DNA of 64,000 nt from Gnetum montanum (Eukaryota > Streptophyta > Gnetopsida > Gnetales > Gnetaceae): NCBI GenBank assembly GCA_015680685.1, contig MNCI01005895.1:735977-799976 (forward strand). Direction: 5' to 3'. The position numbers were made by a program, and so were the translations under genes. Shown one piece after another: positions 11,690-22,619 of this stretch. Position 1 is the stretch's first letter. Each line of letters starts with the position of its first letter. The notes beneath the pieces are model-generated. The model had not been told where the DNA came from. It was given only the letters and a program-made list of their open reading frames with translations, and did no database searches.

Positions 11690-12814
11690 ACCTTGTGCAA
11701 ACACTCCTATGATGGGATATTGCTGGCATGTGTAAACGAGGAGCAAGTGCAAAAGGTCATTAATTAAGTACACGAGGGACTGTGTGGTGGACACATAGCA
11801 CCTAGGGCCATGGCTATAAAAATCAGACAACTAGGGTACTACTAGCCTCACATGGAGTATGATTGCCTAGCCAAAGTAAAGACTTGTGATATATGCCAAA
11901 GATATGCAAATCTTATACACATTTCACCTATAGAGTTTCATCCAATGTAGATCACGTGGCCTTTCCAGCGATGGGGACTAGACATCATAGGACATATCAC
12001 ACCTAATTCTTCCGCAAGGCATAGCTTCATCATCGCTACCACTGAGTATTTTACAAAGTGGGTGGAGGTTATTTCCATGAGGAAGACTACATCCCAGCAG
12101 GTTTTCCACTTCATCTTAGACAACATCGTGATAAGGTTTAGGCTTCCCATGACTATTGTGACCAACAACGAGCCATAATTCAGTAGTATGGAAACCAAAA
12201 CCTTTTGCAGCAATCCTAGCATTAGGCAATCATTCTTCTCACCATACTACTTGCAAGAAAATGGACAAGCAAAAGCTATGAACAAGTCCATCATCAACTT
12301 GCTCAAGAAAATGCTTAACAACAGCAAAAAGAAATGGCATGAGAAAATCCTCTATGTGCTTTGAGCTTACAAGATGACGTGTAGGACTACGACAAGTAAG
12401 ACACCTTATAGTCTTATTTATGGATCTGAAGTAGTGTTACCTCTTGAGTTGTAGGTACCGTCACTTTGGATGATCCTGTCGAACGTCATGAGAGAAGCCC
12501 AGAACAATGAGTCGAGGATCATTGACCTCAACTCCATAGAGGAGGAGCATGCATAGACACTTGGTTGCATAGAGCATTAACAAAATAAGCAATGGCAGAA
12601 GAATCATGCAAACCTGTGTTAATGGTTGATACAAAAGGGGGACCATGTTCTCAAGGCTATCCATGAGCATGTGAAAAAATTCTCAGCAAACTGGGAAGCT
12701 TCGTTCATGGTCACAAAACCCTATGGGAATGGGGCCTTCAAGCTGGTAGACATGGATGGCAATGAGTTCGCGAATCCTGTAAATCATTCATACCTCAAGA
12801 CATACTACATATGA
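11690..12814 (+). pseudogene. pol: Element 1 integrase remnant
   Basis: The HHCC zinc domain is visible at about 11768-11910 (VHEGLCGGH ... CDICQRYA). The catalytic core follows from about 11950: WGLDIIGHI keeps the first Asp, but the second acidic site reads TNNEP where TDNGP is usual, and the Glu site reads ENGQAKAMNK with Lys in place of Glu. The C-terminal module runs from 12630 to 12812 (NWEASFMVTKPYGNGAFKL, HSYLKTYYI). Integrase would insert the cDNA. Two of three catalytic residues are lost, plus several stops, so it is inactive. The end at about 12814 is firm because element 2 ends with the same module. Confidence 0.85.
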
Positions 12815-12834
12815 TGCATGAGCAAGATAAGTAG

Positions 12835-13175
12835 ATGTCCACTATGACGTAAAACTAGCATAGGTAAGCAAACGTTTACTACGACGTAAAACTGGAAAAA
12901 GTAAGAAAACATGGCTACGATGTAAAACTGACAAATCACATCCGCTACGATGTAAAACTAGCAAAGGTAGTTCTCTATGACTATAAACTAGCATAGACTA
13001 TCCACCATGACGTAAAACTGGCAAAGCGTGTTCACTATGACATTAAACTAGCTAATCCACCATCCACTACGACGATAAACTAGCACAGTGGTCTGCTAGG
13101 GCCTTAAACTAGTGCATCAAAGTTTGCTAGGACCTTAAACCAGCACATCAAATGGTCTACCAGGACCTTAAACTG
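12835..13175 (+). repeat. Tandem minisatellite downstream of integrase
   Basis: About eleven units of 29-37 bases follow the integrase stop. The consensus is CACTACGACGTAAAACTAGC, drifting at the right end to CTAGGACCTTAAACTAG. The units share the AAACTAG core with the arrays on both sides of the antisense gene. Unit lengths vary and there are no unique spacers, so this is not a CRISPR array. Confidence 0.85.
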
Positions 13176-14474
13176 GGTTTGCGGCATGACCTCAGCATGC
13201 ATATATGACACTACAAAACAAGTGAGCATGCACAGTGCCAACACAATGTGGGATGTTGCAGTTCCTAAGTGTAGTTCACGATGCTAAGAAAACATCCTTA
13301 GGAATATGTGCAATGCCACTATTTGTAGCATCTTGCTAATCCCCTGGAGATGTCTTCTAACATCTTGCTTAACCTTCCAGAGCTACCGCCACCACAACTC
13401 ATCACCCTGGTAGTAGCTTCCTTGGTCAGTGCCTGCTGCTGGAGTCCTATCATTATTGTGACCCAGCCACAGTGTTGCTATTCTCCAGCCCCCACCATCA
13501 CCAAATCCCAAAAGACATTTATTTTTGGGTAGCCCATATCACAACTGAACTACATAATGTTTGCCTTGGGAAGGGACTCTAGATCACTCGCATCACTATA
13601 ATTCCTAGCTGCCTTAGTGTTGACCTCTCCATGCAAATGCTACGAGAACTGTTGTTGGCCTTTCTAGTTTGGATGTCGAATGGCTCAGCAACAACGTCCA
13701 TTGTTCCAGTAGCATTCAAAGCAAGTAAGACCCTTGCCTTCATTTTATATCATGGTTGCTTCCTCTGGTTTGCTCTCTATTGTGTTTGTAGGATATGTAC
13801 TAGAGGGGCATTAGTTAGAGGTGCATTTTTCCATGGAGGTAGGACACTACATCGTTCCAAGGTGGTCGTCCTAACTAGCTTAGCCACTTTAGAGTGCACA
13901 TCCTGTCTTCCCCCTTAACCTCCTTTACCTTGTTCCTTACACATGCAATTCTCACTCTCACCTATTTTATGAATTTTCTTGATGCTTGTAAAACCCTCCC
14001 ATATGCCCAACCATAAAGTCCATGATGCATGTAATGTAACTCGCTACATGGGAAGCATTTGTAGGCAAGTTAAAGCCCCACATGGATATAACACAAATCA
14101 TCCTAGGAAAGAAATGGCTATCCTGTGACAAGGCTTTTTGCAAATGTAAATGGTAGAATAGCAAAAGAAAAAGTGTAACAGAGCAAAATATCATGCAAAA
14201 AAAAGAAAACAAAGCATGCCTAAAACAAATGGCACATCAGTTGTTTCATAGTGATACTCTCTAAGCATTCTGATGAGAGGTTAAAGGTTAGCAAAAGAAA
14301 AGATGACCATGCAAACAACTCCCTCACAAGAATTCTAACAAGGGACCTTGCTAAGTCTCATCTTTACCATTTTCCTAGACCTGCTCCCCCCAGTTTAACC
14401 TTTCCCCTTCTCCTGCACAGCCATCCTAGCACTCTCAAGCATAGCTTAGCAACATCTTGGTGATTACTGAAGAG
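13176..14474 (+). other. Element 1 integrase-to-LTR spacer, no recognisable gene
   Basis: This 1.3 kb lies between the minisatellite and the 3' LTR. It contains short open stretches, the longest 95 codons at 13631-13918 on the plus strand, with no motif I know and no counterpart found in the other elements. A purine patch (ACTGAAGAG) immediately before 14475 may be the decayed polypurine tract. Confidence 0.5.
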
Positions 14475-14497
14475 TGATGTGGCATCTTGTCTTTCGT

Positions 14498-14572
14498 GGT
14501 GTTTCATATTATTTTTCAATGCCTCTCAGATCCTTCCTCTAGACATCGACAAAGAGGGGCCAGTGAAACACC
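14498..14572. repeat. Inverted repeat at the U3 tip of the LTR
   Basis: GGTGTTTCA at 14498-14506 and TGAAACACC at 14564-14572 are perfect nine-base arms. The same pair occurs in element 2 (GTGGTGTTT at 18138-18146 and AAACACCAC at 18208-18216). Element 4 has a decayed pair near 55125-55200. Confidence 0.7.
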
Positions 14573-14861
14573 CTAAAAATTTTGAGACACTCTTACTTCA
14601 CCAGGATCTCAAAACTAAGGCAAGAATTTCCACAAGTGTATCCTCATGACTGCTTGGCAAGAAATGAATGCTTTGAGTTTAGATTGGCTAGTCAGGTAAG
14701 TTTTCTACCTCCAGTGCTGACAAGCCTGATGAACTCTCCAGCCTGGTCACTTGGATAACTCATCTGGCTGTTAGTTTACTCAAAAACCACACTTGGAGTT
14801 GTCGGTGGTGCTTAGGATGCATTAAATAGTTTAGCAAGTTTTCTAATAAAGAAGTTTGCTA

Positions 14862-15560
14862 CACTACGCTATGTAGCATAGCAGGCCTCAGAAGAAAGTT
14901 TCTCAGGCAACCAAACTATTGTAGAACAAAGTGCTACGCTATGCTATGCTATGTAGCGTAGCATAGCATAGCAAAGGCAAAACATTAAGTCCTATCTTAC
15001 CTAGTAATTTCAATTGCACTCAGCAAGCACTTCGGCCTTCAAAACCAATTGCCTTGTTCGACTTCAAGTCCTTTGGCAAAAAATCTCTTACTAGAAAGTG
15101 GTAGATTGAGCAAAACGTAGGATACACTGGTTGCTACACTGTGCTATGCTACATAGCGTAGTGATAATTCAAAAGTAGCAATGAGCATCTCAAATGAAAG
15201 TTCAAAAAGTTCAAAAGCTTCCCTTTGCAAAAGGAAAAAGTTGCAGTTGTTAGCATAATTAGAGCTCCAAGTAAGCATTTGCAATTTCAACATGGGTCGC
15301 AAATGAAGCCAGCTGCTACGCTATGTAGCATAGTGTAGCGTAGCAAAGATGAAAATCAAACAAAGTGCTACAAAATTTGACCTAATGTGTGCCAAATATT
15401 CTAGTAGATGTAGTTGACTTCAATGCAAATTTGTTTTTCAAATTGATGGCTACACTGTACTACGCTACATAGCATAGCACAGCATAGCAAGCAGCTACAC
15501 TACATTAATATGCTATGCTACATAGCATAGAACAGCGTAGTAGGCAGCTACGCTACTTCA
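14862..15560. repeat. Cluster of GCTACGCTA/TAGCGTAGC palindromes in LTR
   Basis: At least six dyads use arms GCTACGCTA and TAGCGTAGC around a two-base centre (TG or CA). The longest, 14933-14972, has 19-base arms with two mismatches. Others lie near 14866, 15131, 15310, 15450 and 15510. Single half-sites occur through the antisense gene of the same element (for example 4993, 5790-5860, 7940-8040, 8440-8460, 8770-8810). Confidence 0.8.
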
Positions 15561-16377
15561 GTGTGCCTCATTCCTCATTTGCATTGTTGGCATATTTGAT
15601 TCCAACATCTCCAATTTCGATAGCATAATTGCAACATGACAATTTCACGACCAACTTTGCATGTTCATGCAATATGGACACGTCAGCATTTCGTGGGTCC
15701 AAGACATGAGTCATCCAAGCATCATTTCTTACATGATCCTAGCCCTCTAAGTACCCCAAAGAGCAATGCTCAAAGGGTTGGAAAATTAGCAATTCAAAGG
15801 ATTGACAAATTGAGAAATCTCTTGGTTAGAAAGGTTGGAAAAATTAAGCGGTTGGCATTCTATTAGCAAGTTGGAAAATCTTGGTCATTGGAAAATTGGC
15901 AATTTTTCTATTGGCTTTGTAGAACTTCACATTGTTGGCTTTTAAGTCCATGTTTACAAACATAGTTGGCCTACTTTGAATGTTCTCATTACGTTTGGGA
16001 TCTTTGTGCTTCCCAGTGTTATGCAACCAATTGTATCCATCTCAACAAAGTAAAGCTACAATCTTGAGGTGGTGCATTTTCTAACTCCAATTTTCTTTAC
16101 ATTCCTACTCATTATCATTGCATTTTACATCATTTTTTCTTTGTTGCATTTAATAATTATTATATTTCAGTACAAACATCGCTTCCACATTACACGTTTA
16201 CGAAAGGTTAAGTTACACCGACTAAGTCCTTGTCTGATCAACTAGATCATTCAAGGCACCCTATTTCCATTTTTATCTAGCACGGCCCTCGCATGGATCT
16301 AGGGTTAAAATTTTTCACCCGACAACCTCTTGATGTTTTCAGCCACTGATGTTTTCAATCGCTACATGTGGAAAATT

Positions 16378-16740
16378 TCATGAAGGCAACCCACTACTAT
16401 CATGATGAGTTTTAAGCCATTCTTCCATGACTTTCCTATGGCTCAGCTCTTTTCCTACCTTTGTAATAAATGTCATGTCATCACAAGGTATGCAAAAGAG
16501 GTAATCAAATGTAGATTCATTGATGGTTAAGGTGAAAAGTACACTATCCACATGAGAGATAACTTTCTTGACTCCTTTGTTAAAGGAGTCAATGAAATTC
16601 ACCATCTCTATAGTAGGTATGAATAGGTTAGGAATCATAAATGGATTGAGCAAACCTTCATTGATAATCTTTTCTTGATCTTCCTAGTTCTCTGCCAACC
16701 AACAACTCATGTGATAAGTTTACTTCATCCTATTGTAACT
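16378..16740 (-). pseudogene. Antisense gene copy 3, internal exon fragment
   Basis: The minus strand reads YHMSCWLAEN, a TAG stop, EDQEKIINEGLLNPF, then VNFIDSFNKG, STFDYLFCIP and VMEEWLKTHHDSSG. This matches copy 1 exon 6954-5913 (CWLCNKAPES, IGLMEFF, IEEWLGVA) and copy 2 near 28000-28310 (HWLREL, VGLLDLF, VEAWLGVH). The fragment ends abruptly at about 16375, where the 3' LTR of element 1 begins, and its upstream side is cut by element 2. The missing upstream exons are found on the far side of element 2, at 37505-39760. Function unknown. Confidence 0.75.
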
Positions 16741-16748
16741 GGAAAACT

Positions 16749-18235
16749 TGATCATTGGAAATTGAAAGATCCTAGTGTAGTAGCTTTAACCTTGGATCCC
16801 AAGGTCCTTTGTGAAAAATAGGTTCCAAGATGCACTAGATAGTTCAATAGATCACCTAGGGACTTAAGGATGGTAAAATAAGGTAACAAAATTAAAATGT
16901 AAATATAGATCTAGAAAATAAATGCACAAAAATAAAATAAATAAATCTAACTTGCACATAAATTAAACTATAAAATTATTGAAAAAATAATGGAAGACTA
17001 TAGAAATGTATATAAAGTTATACCCAAGAGAGCTAAGTGGTTCACTTCAATGGGGTTTCAGAGTCCATTGAAGCTAGTGGCTTTGAATGCCATAGTTAGC
17101 TCCATGATCTAGAAATTCTACAACTTTGAATGCTATCAAACCTTACTATCTTCTATACCAGATCTATAATGTTGGTGATGTAGGGGATGAGGTGTGTAGG
17201 GGTTTATTAACAAACAAGAGGATTAATGCTAGGATTCTCAAGCCCAATATGTAAATCATTGGTACTAAAGCTCATACAATTCCAAGTGGGGTAAAAGGGT
17301 TAACAATGGCTATAGGGGTTCCATGCTAGAATGAGTTATGAAGCTATGTATTTGCATGATTGCAAGAGCTCTTGAAAGCAAAATTATTCCTCAAAATGAA
17401 AAAGTGTGAAACATTTCTATGATATTGGTGTTTGATTTTTATAGGGTTTTGACCACAAATTTGACAACAATTTTTCCTTATTACTAATAGAATTATGGTT
17501 AAGTGCAGGTGTTTGTAGTGTACAAATCCACTAGGGTATTTTTTATGAAAAGTTTTGATACTCCCTTGGAATCAAAATCATTCTTTTTGCTAAAAATAGT
17601 AAATAATAATTTCAATCACATTGGCTTCTTCCACCCACACTGCCTTCCAAAAGTAATGTTGAAGTGTAGGATTATTGCTAGAGTTGGAGTAGTGCTAAAA
17701 TTTTGACCCATGATGAAGCAACTTTGGGGGGAAGGTGCAACACTAGAGGATGAAGTAGCAATGTTGTGAGGGTAGGATTTATCCCCACCATGCTAGGCAT
17801 GGTTGATGTTGCATCCCCCAATGTTGGATACAAGTGGGTCATACCTCCCCATTAGTTTTTCCAGCGTAGTAAATGCTATAGCTCCCAAAAAACCCATCAA
17901 AATGCTAATTTTTTTAGTCCGAAAGGAATTTTTAACACCCCAAGCCAACATATAGGCATGATATGGCTTCTTTTCACTTGGGGTTTAAATCTTTGATCAT
18001 GTATGAGGAATTTTTCAATACCAAAAGCTAAAGTATGTGAAATTGCATCTCTTGGATTACAATCTTCACATTTATAATGAAGTTTATCCTCGGGTTTCAT
18101 GGGGTGAGGGCTCCAAAGATTACAACATGGATTTTTTGTGGTGTTTAACTGGCCCATCTTTGTCAATGTCTAGATGATTGACCTAAGAGATATTAACAAA
18201 TAATACAAAACACCACTATAGTTTCATCACTAACA
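16749..18235 (-). repeat. Element 2 3' LTR
   Basis: It starts TGATCATTGG at 16749 and ends CTAACA at 18235 on the plus strand, and aligns along its whole length with 35792-37297. Shared blocks include GATCCTAGTGTAG, the TATA region and ATTTTTTGTGGTGTTT. A seven-base-arm dyad, ACCATGC-TAG-GCATGGT, lies at 17787-17803. Confidence 0.85.
17436..17444 (-). promoter_or_regulatory. TATA box in element 2 3' LTR
   Basis: The minus strand reads CTATAAAAA here, and the partner LTR has the same string at 36479-36487. It lies about 795 bases into the LTR from the U3 end. Conservation in both LTRs and the position support it as the core promoter. Confidence 0.6.
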
Positions 18236-18250
18236 TCCCCTCTCTCCACT
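18236..18250 (-). other. Polypurine tract of element 2
   Basis: On the minus strand AGTGGAGAGAGGGGA immediately precedes the TG of the 3' LTR. This is the expected primer site for plus-strand DNA synthesis. Element 4 has GTGGAGAGGAAGCAT in the same place. Confidence 0.8.
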
Positions 18251-19184
18251 TGATTCAATTGTGTTGAACCATGCCAAAGAGCACTTGTGATGATGGGGTA
18301 AGGCTATGATGAGAAAATGGTAATGAGTTGTATTTAGTCATGAGGGTTAACAATGAGTTTCAAAGTTGACGTCATGGCTATAGAACCAACATGTTGATTA
18401 GTTAATAGGTATTTTGCACTTGGTGTTTGGAGTGGTCATTAAAAAAATGTGCTTGAGGACCTACCATCTCACTCCAAAGTTATTTGGCTACTAGGCTTAT
18501 CCCTTTTATCTAGAGTTATTGGTTTATCTATTTTGTCTTCATTATCCTTTCTGGATTCTAGGATATTTTCTTTCTCATTTTTATTGTTGTGGTGAAACCT
18601 TTATTAGGTTTCTTTACCAATGCCAATTTGATTACGATTTTTCCATTAAATGAGATGTGTTACATATAATGAACTTAGTGGTCTTTCCATTGAATAAGGT
18701 GTATTATATTCAATTGACTTGTGGGTGGATCATGATGAAGGAATGTCATATGGCCACAATTCCTGAGTGTTAAAGATCAATTAACCTTATTTCTTAGGAT
18801 AAGGAAGGCTATAAGTAGGTTATGGGGTTGGGTTCAAGGAGGTGGTAATGGGAAATGAGGTTGAACAAGCACTCTTGATATAGTAGGACAAAATCACCAA
18901 AAATTATGCATCATGGTCATGTGATGACTTACTACCATGATGATTTGCACCTTTGTGATGACTCCAAGCTTCATCCTACAAGCACAGCTCCAAGAGAATA
19001 ATAAAACCAAGCAAATAAATCATGTTGTTACAATACATTTCATAAGACCACGTATGATGATCAAACCTAGATTCCATAGTTTAAACATGCCACAAAGTTT
19101 AGCAATTCCCTTGTTGTATAGAAGATGGTCATGTAGGCTTGCTTGTTGTTAGCTATAATGGTTGTCAATGTTGACTATTGTAGG
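18251..19184 (-). other. Element 2 integrase-to-LTR spacer, conserved with elements 3 and 4
   Basis: No ORF is evident. The stretch 18935-19150 matches 48812-49150 of element 3 in reverse complement (for example TGCACCTTTGTGATGACT and AGCTCCAAGAGAATAA). A shorter block, ATGAGATGTGTTACAT at 18650-18665, is found exactly in elements 3 and 4. Confidence 0.6.
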
Positions 19185-20340
19185 CTACACGTAGTAAGGT
19201 TTTAGATATGAATGATTAACTCTATTGGCCAATTCATTCCCATCCATGTCAGCTATTTGGAATGCTCCATTATCATAGGCCTTAATGGTTAGGAAAGGCC
19301 CTTCCCATTTTGTTGATAATTTGTCCACATGCTTGTGGAAAACCTTGAGGACTAGATCCCCTTCCTTGATCTTATTCTTGATCAACTTATGATGGTGTTG
19401 TCATTTCTACCTCTCTTAATATCTCTCAATGTAAGAAAGCGTGCACACCTATTTATCCTACACCAAGTCCAGGTCCATGGTACATAGCTCCTTGTTCTGT
19501 TCATTGTTGATGAAGTCTTATAAGGCTACTTAACGAGATGGTACCTATAGTTCAAGAGGTAAAAAAAACTTTAAAACTATAAACCAAGCTATAATAATTA
19601 ATGCTATTTGTCATACAAAATGTCATTTTGTATTTCCAAAGTGCATGAATAAGTTGCTCATGCCGCTTGCACTTGTTGTTGTTCAACATCTTCTCCAACA
19701 AGTTGATGATGGACTTATTTCTTGCTTCAACTTGTCCATTGGTATGAGGGTAATATAATCATGATAAGGAGTGCTTAATGCCTAGGTTTTCATGAAAGTA
19801 TTTCATTTCCTAGCTACTAAACTATGGTCCATTTTCTATGACTATGGTCATAGGTATGCAAAATTGGGCTACTATGTTATCAAGTATAAATTTATAGATT
19901 TGTTCAAATGTTTTCTTCCTTATGGGAATAGCTTCAATCAACTTTGTGAAGTATTTGGTTGTGATGATGATAAAGCTATTCCCTATATAAGACTTAGGCT
20001 TTATAGATCCAATGATATCCAACCCCCCATCATTGAAATAACCAACTTATCTAAGTTTTATGTAACTTAGTTGGCGGTATGTGTATAAGGTTACTTTGTC
20101 ATTGGCATGTGTTTATATTTGGAAGTGAAGATTCAATGTTATATTTCAAAGGATATATTATTCTAATAAATTTTTGCTCACTAGGTTGGAGAATTTGTAG
20201 ATCTTTTTCCTCATTCATTTCCAACTCACATCTCAAGCATCCAAGTTCAATTTGGATAGACATTAGTTGGTTCATCTCTTGTAGCTGTGGGAAAGACTTG
20301 TGCATTCCAATAACACTTACCATCAGTAATCTCTGCAAGC
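19185..20340 (-). pseudogene. pol: Element 2 integrase remnant
   Basis: The C-terminal module is open at 19385-19185 (LSTKWEGPFLTIKAYDNGAF, HSYLKPYYV). The catalytic core reads DIIGSIKPKS and TKYFTKLIEAIPIRKK at 20022-19890. Next comes VIENGPQFSS, with Glu where the second catalytic Asp is expected, then HTNGQVEARNKSI with the catalytic Glu retained. Stops and frame changes separate these parts. It lies just upstream of the spacer and 3' LTR in the element's own orientation, as in element 1. Confidence 0.8.
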
Positions 20341-20639
20341 CCTTCTATAGGTAGTCTCTTTTCATATAAGACCAATAATATCCTAAAAGTCTTATCTTAG
20401 TAGCCATGGCTCTAGGTCTTATAAGACCCCCACATACGCCCTTATGAACTTACTCTAGGACTATCCAAGCTTTGAATTTGCCTTCATAGGACTATTAACA
20501 TAATGTGTTATCATCTATAATGACATACTGTTTGGATTTTTTATGTATAATGTCCTTTTAAGCAATGGTTAGACTTTGTGAAGGTTCACCATGCATAAGG
20601 TAAAACTTGATGTCATCATACCACTCCTTTAGGTGAGTA

Positions 20640-21112
20640 GTACGAACTATGGCCACAAAGGTATCCTTAGTGCTCTACATGACAGGAACGACATAGTTCA
20701 TAATTAAGGTGGGCAACTTACTAAACACATTTAGTTTCACACTAAGGACTAGCATTGCAATGGCATTGGCTATAGTATTCTTGGTTTGAGGTACATGTTG
20801 GATATCAATGTCTATAAATTTTTGTAACAGTTTCTTCCCTAGATCATAGTAAGCCTATAAATGTTTGGCTTTACAAGTTTAATCCTTGGTTACTTAGCTA
20901 ACTATAAGTTGTAAGTCACCTTTGATCATCAAGAATTTTACTTCTAGGTCATGAGCTACCATCATCCCTTTGATCAAACCCTCATACTCTGCTACATTGT
21001 TGGTATATGGAAATTTAAAATGATAGATGAAGGATTGAATATCATCAAATAGGAAGGTTATGATGGTAGCGACACTAGCCCCATGGGCAGTTAAAGCTTC
21101 ATCAAAGTGCAT
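20640..21112 (-). pseudogene. pol: Element 2 second RNase H remnant
   Basis: The minus strand gives MHFDEALTAHGASVATII, then NNVAEYEGLIKGMMVAHDLE, then HVPQTKNTIANAIA. These align with the second RNase H of element 1 (HFDGAST, NNVVEYEGLLRGLL, HVPHNENTIADAL). Substitutions such as FDEA for FDGA and stops at about 20894 inactivate it. It leads into a linker (LKEWYDDIKFYLMHGE) before integrase. Confidence 0.75.
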
Positions 21113-21129
21113 GATTACCTCATAGGCCT

Positions 21130-21780
21130 TAAGAACTTAGCTAATGGTGTTAACATGTACATTAAGGAACTTAGGGTCGATGGTTTCATGATCAACAACT
21201 AGCAAAATGGTGAGTTGTATAGCTATAACATAACCTTTTGTTGATGCTTGAGAGACATAATGAAGATCAAACTTCATTGTTATGGATTTCCAAGGGCAAT
21301 ATGGCTAATTTCATAAATGTTGGTTCTTATGGCTCTAAGTACATTATCTTTTCAAATGACTTTGACTTGGCTCCTAAAGAGGTAGTGTCTCCACTTCTGC
21401 AATAAGAAGACTAATGGTAGACAATACTTCTTCACTTCAATGTATCGTGCCTCATGGGCAACTAATGCTTGACTAAGGTAGTATACTTGTAACTTTTCTC
21501 CATCATCTTGCTTCTGACACCAATTCCACATAGTCAAAAACTCTTGTGATTTCATCACAAATTACTAGGACCAAATAAGGTCTAATATTGTGAACCTTTT
21601 GCTTAACTAGTCTAATGCTAGGATTAAGTATGATGTTATGTTGGACCAAATGTGGGTCTAGATCTAGCATATCTTCATATGACTAGGAAAATTCCTTAAT
21701 TTTATCTTGTATGATCTAAGTGATGTATTGATCCTATTGAGGTTTTAATGAGGAACTTATCTTTAGGGTTTTCTCCTCAC
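21130..21780 (-). pseudogene. pol: Element 2 RT leader fused to first RNase H, RT core deleted
   Basis: From 21780 down to about 21570 the minus strand reads the RT leader (EDMLDLDPHLVQHNII, LVKQKVHNIRPYLVLVICDEI). At about 21550 it jumps into the RNase H region (KLQVYYLSQALVAHEARY, LQKWRHYLFRSQVKVI). The whole RT palm, including the YVDD box, is absent: about 1 kb that elements 1 and 4 have is missing. This looks like a clean internal deletion. The copy could not have moved by its own RT after that event. Confidence 0.75.
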
Positions 21781-21789
21781 CACTATGTG

Positions 21790-22619
21790 TTTTCCAAGCC
21801 TCTAAATTAAGGTTTTAACTAGGTTTTCAGACCATTATATAGTTTTTCTATTGAGGATACATGGCCAAAAAGACTCTCAAGCTTAATATCTAGGCAATTA
21901 AGGTTGATATATCATTCAACATCACTGTGAGAACCACTTAGGATCAAAGGCAAACTAATTTTCTTCCAAGTATTCATACTTCAATCTTAGATGTCAACCA
22001 TAACCAAATTAATTGGCATATAGGTAAACATGAATAAATAATGCTAGCATGATAAAGATATGAAAATACATCTTACCTCAATGACAAAAAAATTCAAATG
22101 AGACCAACCAAGATTATCAAAGGTAGAGATTGATGAATAAAATCGAATGAATGCTAAAAAAAGATCAAACAAAGCCAAATAAGGTTAAAAAAGTTGAAAC
22201 ATAAAGAAAGTAAATAAAAAGATTAAACATGATCAAATAAGATCAAACTTTTGCTAGTTTAAGGCCTTGCTAGGCCATGGGGATATTTTTAGGCCTTAGT
22301 GGACAATGGACACATGGTGTTAGATGATGGTTAGGGAAGTTCAAGCCGCATCATGCAACACTAATCAAAGACTAAAACAAGGTAAAAAAGGCTATAATAG
22401 AGAAAATAAGGTAGATATAGTGAGATTGAAGTGATGTAGAGGTTGATCAACGTTAAGAAGGCATAACAAAGTTGAAATACGTCAAAACACCATGAAACAA
22501 GACTAAATCAGGCAAAGTGAAAGACATGTGGTAAGACTTGGTTAATACTAGTTAAATAGGATTAGATTTTGCTAGTTTTAGACCTTAGTAGGCTGTGGTT
22601 TAAAGCTAAAAGGGTGATA
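21790..22619 (-). other. Element 2 region upstream of RT with AAACTAG-type repeats
   Basis: No coding sequence is visible. Decayed copies of the element core (GGCCTTAAACTAG in reverse complement) occur near 22250 and 22565, each next to a CTAGGCC or GTAGGCT motif. This corresponds in place to the 8845-9235 array of element 1. Confidence 0.45.

Larger units (their letters stand above)
1..16366 (+). mobile_element. Element 1: Tat-like Ty3/gypsy retrotransposon, 5' end outside window
   Basis: Reading left to right there are gag, protease, a spacer with a gene on the opposite strand, RT, RNase H, a second RNase H, integrase, an array, a spacer and a 3' LTR ending at 16366. The 5' LTR is not in the window. 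Two RNase H domains in series before integrase is known for the Tat lineage of plant Ty3/gypsy elements. All reading frames carry stops and pol is frameshifted, so the copy is dead. Its right end abuts an exon of the element 3 antisense gene (16378-16740), so I infer that element 1 inserted into element 3. Confidence 0.8.
14475..16366 (+). repeat. Element 1 3' LTR
   Basis: The left edge is set by alignment to the other LTRs: TG at 14475 lies 21 bases before GTGGTGTTTCATATT, as in element 2 where the distance is 19. The block GACAAAGAGGGGCCAGTG at about 14548 is shared with element 2 (GACAAAGATGGGCCAGTT) and element 3. The right edge is set by GGATCTAGGGTTAAA near 16291, which matches the end of the element 2 LTR, and by CA at 16365-16366. 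The partner LTR lies outside the window, so divergence cannot be estimated. Confidence 0.7.

Noticed and set aside
12835-13175. CRISPR-like array
   Set aside because: Units vary in length and sequence, there are no unique spacers, and the context is a plant retroelement.
13631-13918. 95-codon plus-strand open stretch after the element 1 integrase
   Set aside because: I see no motif, no counterpart in elements 2-4, and the surroundings are spacer. It may be chance.
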